A stretch of DNA of 64,000 nucleotides from positions 620,001 to 684,000 of the forward strand of contig JANTQE010000011.1 of the NCBI GenBank assembly GCA_032988195.1. Reading direction: 5' to 3'. The translations under genes and the position numbers were made by a program. The notes under the pieces are model-generated. The model saw only the letters and a list, made by a program, of their open reading frames with translations. It was not told where the DNA came from and searched no databases. This DNA comes from Arachnomyces sp. PD_36. Its lineage: Eukaryota; Ascomycota; Eurotiomycetes; Onygenales; Arachnomycetaceae. Shown here in pieces: positions 32,697 through 43,921 of this stretch. Each line of letters opens with the position of its first letter. The first letter of the stretch is position 1.

Positions 32697-35600
32697 ATGA
32701 GCTCTAGTGGTTTCAAACGAGGGGAAGGGTCGCAAGGAAAGCAGACGCCACGTGGGGGGAGAGGGCAAGGAAATGGGCCGCCACGTGGGGGAGGACAAGG
32801 AAAGGGGTCGCAACCTGGGAGAGGATCAGGGAATGTTTCTTATTACAAGTGAGTGATTCTCCGTGACAAACCTCGTGAACTGGATTATAACATGATTCAA
32901 ATATAGGGGAGGTACACATAGCCCCTCGGAAAACATTAGGAAGATCGAGGATAATATCGTTGCTACGAAGAAGTCTCTGGAATCTCTATCTCTTACGGAC
33001 CAAATCACTAGACGACCGGGATATGGGTCGCTAGGCCGAAAGGTGCCACTATGGGCCAATTATTTTGACATCGGTGAAGTCGATAAGATCGAGCTTCATC
33101 AATACGTTGCCAAAATCGAACCGGCCGAAACCGTCACTCGCCGACGTCGCAGGATTTTCTCTCTTCTCCTGGAACACCCGTCTCTAAAAAAACTACCGCT
33201 GGCAACAAACTACGTCGACAAACTAGTATCCCCTAGAAAGATTCAGATCGATGGCCCCATTCAACTTCCGTATTATGAAAAAGAAGACGAGCCACAGGAC
33301 AGCAGAAAATCTTATACCATCACTATTGAGCCGAACAAGGTATTCCCTCTATCGGATTTAATCAAGGATCTGCGCGCTCCCAATGAAATCTACCTGGACA
33401 AGAACGAAGCTATCCAGGCTATGAATATAGTTTTAGCAGGCGTTCCAAATATGTCGTCGGAAAATCAACCAGTTGGCCAAAGCAAACACTTCAAGCGATC
33501 TCAGGACTCGGGGGATCGAAAACTGGAACCTGGACTACGCGCGATCAAGGGATTTTTCCACTCTGTCAGACCTTCAACGGGGCGGTTGCTCTTGAACTTG
33601 AATGTTTCCACTGCTGCGTTTTACCAGGGCGGGCCACTTACTGAGTTGGTCAATGCAGTGGCAAGGCACCACAATGCCAACCCAGGCAACCATCGGGATG
33701 TTTTACTGATGGAGAATGCAATCCGAAAGCTTCGTGTTAGCATTCACTACCTGAAAAGGGACGGAAGGGATGTCACTAGAGTGAAAACTATCTTTGGCCT
33801 GGGTAAAATCAACGGCAAGGCAGCTACGGTGCAACAACTGGAGTTCTCGTTGGATGAGGGTGGTGTGACTAGACAGATCAACGTCCAAGATTATTTTCGT
33901 ACAAGTGAGTGTTTCACAGCCTGCTTTCAACTTCCCTTGTCAATGTTCGGACTTCTGATCAGCTTGACGTTTAAACAGGGTACAATATCAATATTCCAGC
34001 CAACGATATCGTTGTCAATGTTGGCAGCGACGCGCGCCGGGTATACATTCCAGTGTCTCTTTGCACCGTGGTTCTCGGTCAGGTGGTCCGCAAGAAGCTT
34101 GAACCGGCTCAGACAAGCGAAATGATCCGGACAGCTTGTAGTAGACCAGCGGAAAACGCGGAGGCGATTCACAGATCGGGTCTTCCATTGATGGGGATCA
34201 CCGGGCCTCAGAGCGGTGACAATCTGGTGAGTGCGAAAATCGACTAGTTACTTTACTGGCACTTATGGCGCAGCTAACGGATAAGCCAGCTTTCCAAATT
34301 CGGGTTTTCGGTGTCGCCGCAGATGCTTGCTATCCATGGACGGCAGCTCGAAAAGCCCATAATCAAATATGGTCAAGGGAACGAAGAACTCAAGTTTCCG
34401 GGAAGCTGGAATGTTGGTAATCACGAGTTCATCAAGCCTGGTATCAAGCCTGGTACCGCTCTTAGCATAGGCTGCGTTTGGCTCAAGTCTGCCAATTTGA
34501 GCCAGCCATCGCCGGGTGAATTCCTTAAAGCACTGGCTGCAAGAATGCGTTTGCATGGGATTTCCGACGACATAAATTGCGAGACTGACATGGTCACACC
34601 TGGGAGAACGCGCGAGGAGACTAGAGCAACTCTTGAGAAGCAGATCGGGGAGCTCAGGGATTACAACTACACCTTCGGGATTATCATTCTCCCGTCCCAG
34701 GATGCGGCTACATATGCTGATATCAAGTATCTCGCCGATATCAAATATGGGGTCACCACTCTTTGCATTTTTCCGAAGTCACGGAGACTCAATATCAGTG
34801 AAGCTTACTTGGATAATCTTATTCTAAAGATTAATCTGAAACTGGGAGGGGTTAACCACGGACTTGTGGGACAAGCAGCGTATTCGAAGGATACGATCTA
34901 TGTTGGAATAGATGTCACCCATCCTACTGGAACCGACGGTGTCCAGAACGCTCCTAGTATTGCCGGCGTGGTTGCAAATGCTGATAACGACCTGGGGCAG
35001 TGGCCAGCAAGCATGCGAATACAGGAGTCCCGAAAAGAGATGGTGACGGACCTTAAAGACATGCTCCTCGAGAGGTTCAGAGCTTGGAAACCGGCGGGTA
35101 AGCCTCAAAACGTGATGGTGTACCGTGATGGAGTCTCGGAAAGTCAGTATCAAGCGGTGCTTTCAGAGGAACTTCCGAAAATCAAGGAGGCCGTCAAGGA
35201 ACTCTACGGGAATACCAATGCTCCTAAGATCACGGTGATTGTTGTCGGCAAGAGACACCATACTAGGTAAACCAACCACCATCATTACTCCTTGGGCGGC
35301 GGTAGCTAACAACAGTCTTGCTGTTAGGTTTTATCCGGCGGGAGAACCGTACAACGTGAAAAACGGCAATGTCAATCCTGGTACCGTAGTGGATAGGAGT
35401 GTGACTATGGAACGAGGGTTTGATTTCTTCATGGTAGCCCATACTGGTATCCAGGGAACCTCTCGGCCAGCTCATTATGCGGTGATCTACGATGAACGCC
35501 GTCTAGCGGCTGACGACCTTCAGGTTTTGGTATGCTTTCCTCCCCTTTCCTTCCATTTTATATCTTTCCCACCCACACCCTTGCTAACCTGAGAAATAAC

Positions 35601-35819
35601 TAGACGTACAACCTCTGCTACCTTTTCGGTAGAGCGACGAAGTCTGTCTCGATTGTTCCTCCGGCTTACTACGCCGATATTCTCTGCGAACGTGGCCGTT
35701 GCTACCTCTACGATGTCTACCATAAGGGTAGATCTGACGCCCCGGAGTTTAACGCTGCCACATCGCCGTGGGGTTCTGGGGTTCACCCTAATTTGGCTAA
35801 CTCGATGTTCTACATCTAA
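32697..35819 (+). CDS. Argonaute (RNA-silencing slicer)
   Basis: Join 32697..32848, 32907..33904, 33979..34226, 34290..35266, 35328..35529, 35604..35819, giving 930 residues. A Gly/Arg-rich leader (RGG type) is followed by the N domain, a linker with RLLLNLNVSTAAFY, a PAZ domain (VNVGSDARRVYIPVSLC), the Mid domain and PIWI. The slicer tetrad appears complete: Asp in VGIDVTHP (about residue 674), glutamate finger in RKEMV (about 716), Asp in YRDGVSE (about 746) and His in SRPAHYAV (about 841). KRHHTRFYP and GIQGTSRP are further PIWI signatures. It should bind small RNAs and cut matching transcripts (quelling or meiotic silencing type; which one cannot be told). All five introns are consensus and in frame. 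Confidence 0.93.
32716..32834. repeat. Imperfect ~30-bp tandem repeat inside the Argonaute RGG leader
   Basis: Units starting at about 32749, 32782 and 32811 share the pattern CACGTGGGGG-AGG-CAAGGAAA-GGG-CGC and encode Pro-Arg-Gly-Gly repeats. Confidence 0.55.
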
Positions 35820-36079
35820 GAAGGGCGAGTGTGATGGCTAGGGAAGAGCTGTTGGTTAAATTGGTTGTTGGGCATGAGGTCATGGGAGTTTTGGGTGAGA
35901 GTTTTTGTTTGGCAAATTGACCAGATTGGAAGTGTTTTCTCTTGGTTGGAGTTCTTGGTTTCTAGATTTCATATGTTTAACTATGCGTTGAAGAGCTGAT
36001 ATGAAATTTGTTTTGAAAAATTGCGGGGAAACTAGGTGTGGTGCATCTGCATGCGTTACCCCTAACCTCCCCCACATTT

Positions 36080-38479
36080 CTACTTACCCTCCTCCCCACC
36101 CCCCTTCTCATCAACATGAACCCCCCAATCCCACCCCCCACTCTTCCCTCCCCTCTTCTTTATAACCCTCGCCCCACCAACAACCATCCCCTTATCCACA
36201 GCCTTACACATATCATACACCGTCAACGCAGCCCCCATAACCGACGTCAAAGCCTCCATCTCCACCCCCGTCTTCCCATGACAATGAACCGTAGACCTCA
36301 CCACCACACTCCCATACGGCCGCGGCGTATCCGCAGCATCTAGCCCTGCCTCCTCAGCACCAGACCCAGACCCAGGCCCACAAACACTAACATCAACCTC
36401 CACCCCCGTAACCCCTATCCCCGGGTGCGCAAGCGGGATTAAATCCGCAGTATTCTTCGCGGCCATTATCCCCGCCACGCGTGCCACGGCGAGCACGTCC
36501 CCTTTCTTCGTGTATCCTTCTTCCGTGGTTAAGAGGGAGTAGGGCGTTGGGTTGGAGAAGGTTATGTGGCAGATTGCGGTTGCGAGGCGGGTTGTGGAGG
36601 GTTTGTGTGAGATGGGGGTCATGTGTACGGTTTGGGAGGGGGTTAGGTGTGTGAATTTTGGGGCGGGGGTGGGTTCTTTTTCTTCTTGAGGCTTTTTGGG
36701 GGGAGGGGGTTTGGTGTTGGTGGAGTAGAAGCGGATGTGGGATGGGAGAGTCGATGGAAGAAGGTGGGTTGGGATGGTAGACCATGGGGTGAGAGGCGAT
36801 ACTATACTGGTCGACTTGGGGAGGGGATAGCGACTGGTAGGGCTGTTTCTCTTTGGAGAGAATTGGCTTGGGGATATGTCCTTTATGTCCTTACCTATAA
36901 TTCTCAATGGTTAGCATTTACATACAGGCAATGCCAAATTGGTAGGATAGTGAGAAAGACATTGGAGAACATCATCATTTTGTCCTATACATAAATGATG
37001 GCCATTCTTGTATTTCAAAGGTATATAACCAAAACGCTCCAGAGAAATGCAGATATGTAGTGTATATATGTCGTTATCATAATCGCCATACATGCTATAC
37101 CAGATAGAAGTAAACCGATTGTAGGTGGAATCAACAAAGGAAACTCACCCACCGATAAGGATCATGGGCCGGTTCTTCATATTCTCCAAATTCCCCATCC
37201 CTGCATGTCGAGCCTTCTTCCGCTTCACAGCCAACTCTATGACGTCTAGAAGTTCTCTTTCCTTCTCGTTCACGACTACACCCTCTTCACCGATATGCGA
37301 TGCTTTTCGTCCGCGCTCGAGAAGGTTGAGAGCCTCCATCGCTTCGTCGTCGACAGGGTTTCCGTCGTTTTCCCGTCGTATGAGATCACGGAGTGACACC
37401 TCCGCGTTTCCGAATAGGCAGACTTTGAGATTCCCGTCGCCAGTGATCCGTAGCCGATTGCATGTCCCGCAGAAATTATGCGTCATGCTAGTGATGAAGC
37501 CGACTTTCCCCTCAAACCCAGGGACACGATACGTCTTGCTCGTATCATTCTTATGATCCTGGACTTTTTCGAGGTCCGGATATTTCTCCCGAATCATAGA
37601 TAACATCTCCTCGTACGGAAGCATCTTGCCCTGACTCCATTTATTCCCGTCGAAGGGCATGTACTCTATAAACCGGACTTCGATGTCCTTTTCCCGCCCC
37701 ATCTCCACGAACGGGATGATTTCCCGCTCGTTCATGCCGCGCATCACGACGCAGTTGATCTTGAGCTTTATCCCCGCGCCTAAACGGTTCATCTCCAGGA
37801 TCCGATCTATACTCCTCATAACTGCGTCGAAGCCCTTCCGTCTCGTCATGATCTGGAACTGGAACGGGTCGAGCGTGTCGAGGCTTAGATTTACGCCAGT
37901 AAGCCCCGCTTCGGCCATGGTGTCCAGTTTTCGATGCAGCGATATCCCGTTCGTAGTGAGGCAGAGTTCTTGGAGGCCGTCGCGTCGTAGGTTCCCGATT
38001 GATTGCATCATTGGAACGATGTCCTTTCTAACCGTGGGTTCACCTCCCGTAAGCCGGATCTTGGTCACCCCCTGCGAGACGAAGAGGGAGGAGAGGTAGA
38101 TGATTTCCGGGGTGGTGAGGAGGTGGGAGGGGGGCGAGAGGGGGACGCCTTCTTCCGGCATGCAGTAGAGGCAGCGGAGGTTGCAGCGTTCGGTGACGCT
38201 GATGCGGAGGTAGTCATGTTGGCGGGAGAAGGTGTCGGTTAGGAAGGAGGAGAAGGGCTTTGCGGTTTTGAGGGAGGATATTCGTGAGGTTTGGGGCGAA
38301 GATGCTGGAGGGGCTGGTGTCTCCTCAGTTTGATATGAGGGTACTGCTGCAGCGGAAGCTGCAGTCGTGCTCTGTAGGCGTCTGGGTGCGGAGAGAATTG
38401 CTGGGTATCGTGATCGTGGTGACCGAGTGAAGCCAAGCCGTACGGCGGAAGCAACCCGCTGCTGTATTAATTCAGCCAT
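36080..38479 (-). CDS. Molybdopterin biosynthesis protein, MoaA-MoaC fusion (cnxABC/MOCS1 type)
   Basis: The preferred fusion join on the minus strand is 37153..38479 and 36080..36894, giving 713 residues. It makes cyclic pyranopterin monophosphate from GTP. Residues 1-40 look like a mitochondrial presequence (RSRYPAILSAPRRLQSTT). MoaA has the radical-SAM cluster CNLRCLYC (C99, C103, C106) and a C-terminal cluster with FCGTCNRLR (C337, C340) and C354. MoaC has VLAVARVAGIMAAK, LIPLAHP, HCHGKTGVEMEALT and YDMCKAVDKGM. The MoaC part starts with another presequence-like stretch (SHIRFYSTNT). The junction is ambiguous: reading through the intron, or using the better donor GTGAGT with the ATAG acceptor, ends MoaA at Gly-Gly instead (see findings). 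Confidence 0.88.
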
Positions 38480-41199
38480 CCCCGAAATAAGTCTCTACCC
38501 AGCAGAGACACAATCTCATTGTTCAGGTAGTTGTATCAAAGCTTTCTTCGTCAAGGCAATTCGACTTGCCTTCCTGAATGTCGTGTTGAATCATCGTGGG
38601 GTCTTTCACTTATCGGCCGACGATTAGTCATAGATATCGATCCTTTGCCGCGGAGTTCGACGATGATGTTCATCCTCATGTTCATCCTTCTCAGACTCGA
38701 GAGCATTGATAGATGTTGGAGCTTAGCTCCTAGTTGAGATAGCAAAAGTGTTTACGGACAAGTCTTCGTCAAGGCGTGACATGTTTCCCTTGGGAAGAAT
38801 GTGGTGGTGGAATGAGCTTGGTTTAGATCCCTTAACCCTGATATCCTTCGACTTCCCCTGTCTACGACGATTGATAGTATGATTTGGAGCAGCTCATTCA
38901 TGCGATACCTTTGATTGTTTACAGAGATTGATTTGACTACCTCCCTCATATGGTTCTACCGTATTCATTAGGTCTTATCTTAACAATGTGGAAGAGCTGT
39001 TGGTTCCATCAATATCTGTCCTTCTAACGAGATAGACGCCGTTCGTTTCGGCAGAGTCACTCAGCTGTGTGAAGCTTATTATTCTCCTCTCCTTGGCAAT
39101 TTCTAACCCCCCGCAGTCTCGTCGTTGTTTGTTTCCTTTCAAAAGATGAGGGGTTCTCAGGAAGTCATCAACTCTTCCAGCTGGACTGGCGGGAAATTCA
39201 TCCAGAGACGGGAGACAGCTTTATTAAACACATATGAAGGCAGTGCCGATCATGGCAGAGCCGGATGAGTTGCTGCATGAAGCCGAAATGTTTAATATCG
39301 AGCTCAAGTGTCAAGTTTGTTCTTGAGTGTTCACCGTTCGTCGAGGCCAGGAAGTAGGGTTAACGGGTAGATCATCCCGAAGAGATTGTTACACGGATAA
39401 TCTCGAGTTAATATGGAGAGGAATATTGGACCGGGGTTCGCCTTCTAGAAAAATGAGAGGAATGCCAGGTTTCAAAAGGATTTCAAGATGTTTCATGAAA
39501 TGTTGCAGCGGTGATGGCCCCCAGGTTTCTTTCGCAGCGTGAGCGCGGAGAAATGGCACTTGATGGTGCATCGTGCGGTTGACGCTGGAGACCGAGATTA
39601 ATGCTTTTCCGTGTTGAAGCCCGCGGACAATCCAACTCCACGGAAGAATGCGATGCTGCATACTCGACGATGAGTGGCAGGATTTCCAGCGCACCGCCAC
39701 GCATTTCTTCCTATCAGAACGGTTGGGTGCTGTTCTCAGGTTGGGCTCTCCTGTCTCATCGATATCAAGCTACTTGTTACAGTGCGTTCATTGGAGGTAG
39801 AAGTGTACTTTGAAACCCATCCTGCCTGGTGGTGTTGCACAGAGGATGTGCGGGCATCCGTATCCAGCTGCGATGGGAATGGAAGAGACGGAAAGATAAG
39901 GAAGATGCTGCGACAGGATGGATGACCTTGTTCTTGAGCGATGTGTTTATTCCACTCATCCGAGGGCATTGCTAGCTTTGCCTACCTTTGCTGCTCAAGA
40001 GAGGACGCGTCCATAGATAGTAACAATGGCATGTCTTACGTCGGCGGCCTCGTTGACAGATACGTACGCTGTCGTCGTGAGACTCGTGGACTGCCCCTCT
40101 GGCCGTTGGATGACAGCTGGGACTTGCGTATCTGCATTCTTTGATAGACGGAGACACAACGGGAGGCCTGAAGAAGGAGAGACTGGTTCGTCTAATTATC
40201 CGAAAGGGGAAGAGTGGATGCGAGGGAGGGGTGTGATTGGGTGGAGGGGAGTGACAGATCGGGTTTAGTGTTGGATGGATGGATCGAGCACAGCCCCGTT
40301 GTGACTAAGCGGGATGCTCAGCCTTTGTTGAGCGTATTGACGGTATTGAGGTATTGAGAGGAAAACAATGAGAGAGAGAGATATGCGAGGAAGATAGAGG
40401 GGGGAAGGGAAGAGTGTAGGTAACTTCTTAGAGCATCTCTACTGTGCTTCGTAGTTTAATTCCTCTTGGTGACACTCTTTACTGTGTCCAACAGAGAAGT
40501 AGAGAAAGAGCGACAGGCTATCTCCATCCGCCGACTCCCGTTCTGGGCTATCACGTGTTTACGGTGAAGAGCGAGGTATCTTACCCGTTACAGCACCCGT
40601 ACACTACGGCTAACCGGGGCGACCAGCAACGGGGGGACGCGCGTTCAGTTTCTTTCTATTCTTGGTGATGTTTTGGTGTGTTTGGAGCATAGTGGTATTT
40701 TACATACATCCCCATACACGGTGATCTTCCTCCGCACAGAGTTTAGATTACCGTACCTGTACTGTCACCACCACACTCGGCCATGCCTTTCCATCCAATC
40801 ACATCCCCTTATCGTCTTATCTAACCCTGCCAAGACCACTCAGCCCTCTCTCCCTTCTCTTCCTTCACTCTCTTCCTGTGTCTCTCTTCACTTCATCTCT
40901 CTTTCTATCATCAACATCTCCATCATCATCTTCTCATCTTCATCTTCATCTTCATTCACTTCTCTATACTATCGTTATCCTATTTCCTTCTTATCGCTTC
41001 ATCGACTGACCTCGTCATCGTCGTCTCATCACTTACGATCGTTCGATTTTTTAGCCCGTTTCTCCCCCGTTAATCCTGACCCTGACCATCGTTCCAAACT
41101 CCGATCGTTTACGTGGACCCTTGACCGGCCTCGCAAGACGATAACGTCGTCGAAAACATCATCACTTGAACTCTTCACGCTCCAATACTATCGCCTGCC
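38480..41199. other. 2.7 kb non-coding region between divergent genes
   Basis: Holds the MoaA-MoaC promoter and the very long upstream region of the bZIP gene. The last 400 bases are a pyrimidine-rich leader (TCTTCATCTTCATC repeats). Short ATG frames exist at 40668 (about 18 codons) and near 40785 (about 13 codons), which would be upstream ORFs if transcription starts before them. Other frames are shadow-like and were not called. Confidence 0.5.
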
Positions 41200-43205
41200 A
41201 TGGCCTCGGCCGGCGATCCTCCCATCCTCTCCTCTTCATCCTCCCCTCTCCCCACCGTAAACACCTGCTACGACCCGAGCGACATCGACGCCTTCATCAA
41301 TTATGACCACCCGCAGTCCCCAAACTCAATGCGATCCAAGCCCTCGCTGAGCCAGCAGTCATCGATGTCGAGTACCCTTTCTACTGGCAGCAATGCTGGC
41401 AACAGCTCCTTTGCAACCAGTCAATCCTCTCAGATTCCTTACTCGGGCCCAAGTCACGAATATGGCTCGTACAAGCAGCAGACTGGGTTGCCGCCTGGAG
41501 GGCTTGCGAATACAATGGCCATCAACAACGCGACTGGGATGAACTTCTCCATGGGGAGTCATGGCATGATGATGAATACAAACGAGTTCTTCAACCCCCA
41601 ACAGCCGACGGATGAGTTTATTAACTTTGGTGCCGCTCCCGTACCTAACTTTGCGGATGCGTCGGAGATGGACTTGGAGAACGGTACACCAACTCACGGC
41701 CTTCCCGCTTTCTACCCGTCTGGTACCCCCAACAAGAGTGAATTCATCGACCCAAACGCCTTGGGAGGACACGAGATGTCACCCGTCGGCCCTCCCACCC
41801 AGGTTGGGAGGATGTACCCAGGAATGCACCAACAGCAAGCTGCCATGGCCAAGGCTGCCCAGCAACAGAAGCAACAAGAACTTCTTCGCCAACAGCAACA
41901 GCAACGTCATCAACAGCAGCAGCAACAACAACAGCAACAGGCGCCACAACAACACGCTCAACAATTGAACGGTCGCATGGAGCAAGCAAACCTTGCTGCC
42001 CGCTCCCAAAACAAGGCCAACCGTCCCACCGATCCCGTCGTGGAGGAACGCATCTCTCGATTGTTGCAGCAGATGAGACAAAGCAGTGTTGCGTCACAAG
42101 AGGATGACGCTTCCTCAGCGTCCAATGTCTTACCTCATATTGCGAAGATGAAGAAGGAGGAGGAAGATATGGATGAGGATGAAAGGCTCCTCGCAAGTGA
42201 GGAGGGAAAGAAGTTGAGCAGCAAGGAACGCCGCCAACTTCGAAACAAGGTGTCGGCACGTGCATTTAGGTCTCGCCGGAAGGGTATGATTTCCCAGTTC
42301 CACTCATCACAATCCCTCATCGTACTAACATCTACTCAACAGAATACATTGGTCAATTAGAAGGCGAAGTTGCAGCCAAGACCAACGAAGCGAATGACCT
42401 CCGTGTCCGAAACAGGGCTCTCGCTGAAGAGAACTCCCGTCTGACCGATCTCACTCGCATGCTTCTGTCTTCTTCCCACTTCTCTTCCTTCCTCAATGAT
42501 ATCAGTATCAACGGCTTGCCCGCACCACCACCCCAACAAACCCCTGCCACACAGCCACCTGTGCAGTCCACCCAGAAAGATGCGAACCCGAACCTAGCTG
42601 GCCAGGATATCCAAATGCAACAGGATCCTCAAGTCGGCATGGCTTTGGTCCCTGAGCAGGGCATGGATTACGGTAGCAACACTGGGTTGGATCTTAACAA
42701 CCCAGGCTGGAACACAGGGATCGACATGAACTTCACCAATGCCCAGGTATTCGCCGTCGTTGATGTCCCTGAAGGCCCAGCCGTCGACACTTCAATCATC
42801 TCTGGAAAATCATCGAACTCTGTTGGCCCATCTCTACCGGAGGAGTCCAAGGATCAAATTCCTCAGATCGAGCGACCAGCACCGGTTGAAGCCACCAAGC
42901 CTGAGAAGTCATTCGGAGCTCCCGTTGCCGACGTTGAAATTGACGAATCCGACCCTGCCTTTGCCCTATTCATCGACCAGCCAAATTCATTACCAAATAC
43001 TCGCGAGTCGCCTGAATCTACGGTTGAACCATTCGACGACCTGTTCGGCGGTGTCGTTCCGGAGAAAGTTTTTGCCCGACTCGACCTTGTGGTGGATGAT
43101 GGATCCCACGATGTTGGAGCCGCAACCATGCATCGATTAGAACGCCTGTGTAGCAGCATGGACGCCGCCTTCCATCGCGTTTCCAGTGCCACATCCCACC
43201 TCTGA
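41200..43205 (+). CDS. bZIP transcription factor, MeaB-like
   Basis: Join 41200..42283, 42343..43205, giving 648 residues. The intron falls within the DNA-binding region. The basic region is KERRQLRNKVSARAFRSRRK and the leucine zipper follows after EYIGQLEGEV with heptad-spaced hydrophobic residues ending in LTDLTRMLLSS. The N-terminal half is Ser/Asn/Gln/Met-rich with a polyglutamine run, and the C-terminal half is acidic and Pro-rich (PAFALFIDQP, EPFDDLFGG), typical of activation domains. The ARAFRSRRKEYI signature fits the fungal group that contains Aspergillus MeaB (nitrogen regulation); the group is recalled, not checked. The long upstream region suggests heavy transcriptional or leader control. 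Confidence 0.85.
41830..41965. repeat. Polyglutamine-coding CAG/CAA tract
   Basis: Mixed CAA/CAG codons encode Gln runs of up to 10 residues broken by Arg, His and Leu, upstream of the bZIP domain. Confidence 0.8.
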
Positions 43206-43921
43206 TTTCCTTGATCCTATCCTTCAACGATATACCTGATACACCTTTAATCTACTTTTACCAGCTCTGATATCACGGGCTTTTTAACGAATTGCGGCGG
43301 TCCAATTGCTATATTTGTCTCACTTTCCCTCCTTATTTAACATATCTCGGTTTATTTTGGCCAACCTCTGTTCATTTCCAGCTTCTTTTCCTTTGTTATT
43401 ACTTGAACCAAGAGGTCGTCACGGCTACATATATACTTTCTGATGTGAAAGCGCTATCATTCCTTTGGCGTCGAAAACGGACATCTGGTTTCCCCTGTGT
43501 TGTGTGTCATGGAACCAGTGTGGGAAGGGCAGCTTGGGAGGGGGTTAGGAGTTTGGGTGGGTTTTTGTCCGATTAGCCTTGCCGACTTCGACTTGATTTG
43601 TGTGTTTTCTTTGGTATCTATATATGAAATTAGACGGATTATTGCAGAATCTATTATCTACAGTTTAAAGAAACCTCCTGCACCTGCTCATCGCCGTGAT
43701 TGTTGAACAGAGAAAGAAGAAAGAAGGATTCACTCTCTCAGACCCCTTCGGCCCGTCTGTAACTCCGACGGCGAAAAAGTTCAAGCATTCAACGCCAAAT
43801 TTTTGTAGAAAGAAAAGAAGTCGACGAGAAATAAAAACATTAACTAATTTGTACGAGATCCTTGCGCTGCATTTTACTCCCTTCAATGCTTTGCTGTCCA
43901 TTCATTTTGCGCGATTAATTG
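43206..43921. other. Intergenic, no gene seen
   Basis: About 0.7 kb between the bZIP gene and RNase Z genes; 3' end of one and promoter of the other. Confidence 0.5.

Noticed and set aside
40673..41260. Plus-strand frame of 195 codons overlapping the bZIP start
   Set aside because: It begins at a non-ATG codon and is the pyrimidine-rich leader translated as Ser/Phe/Leu repeats; no homology-like features.
41744..42265. Minus-strand frame of 173 codons opposite the bZIP gene
   Set aside because: Valine/alanine-rich shadow of the CAG/CAA tract.
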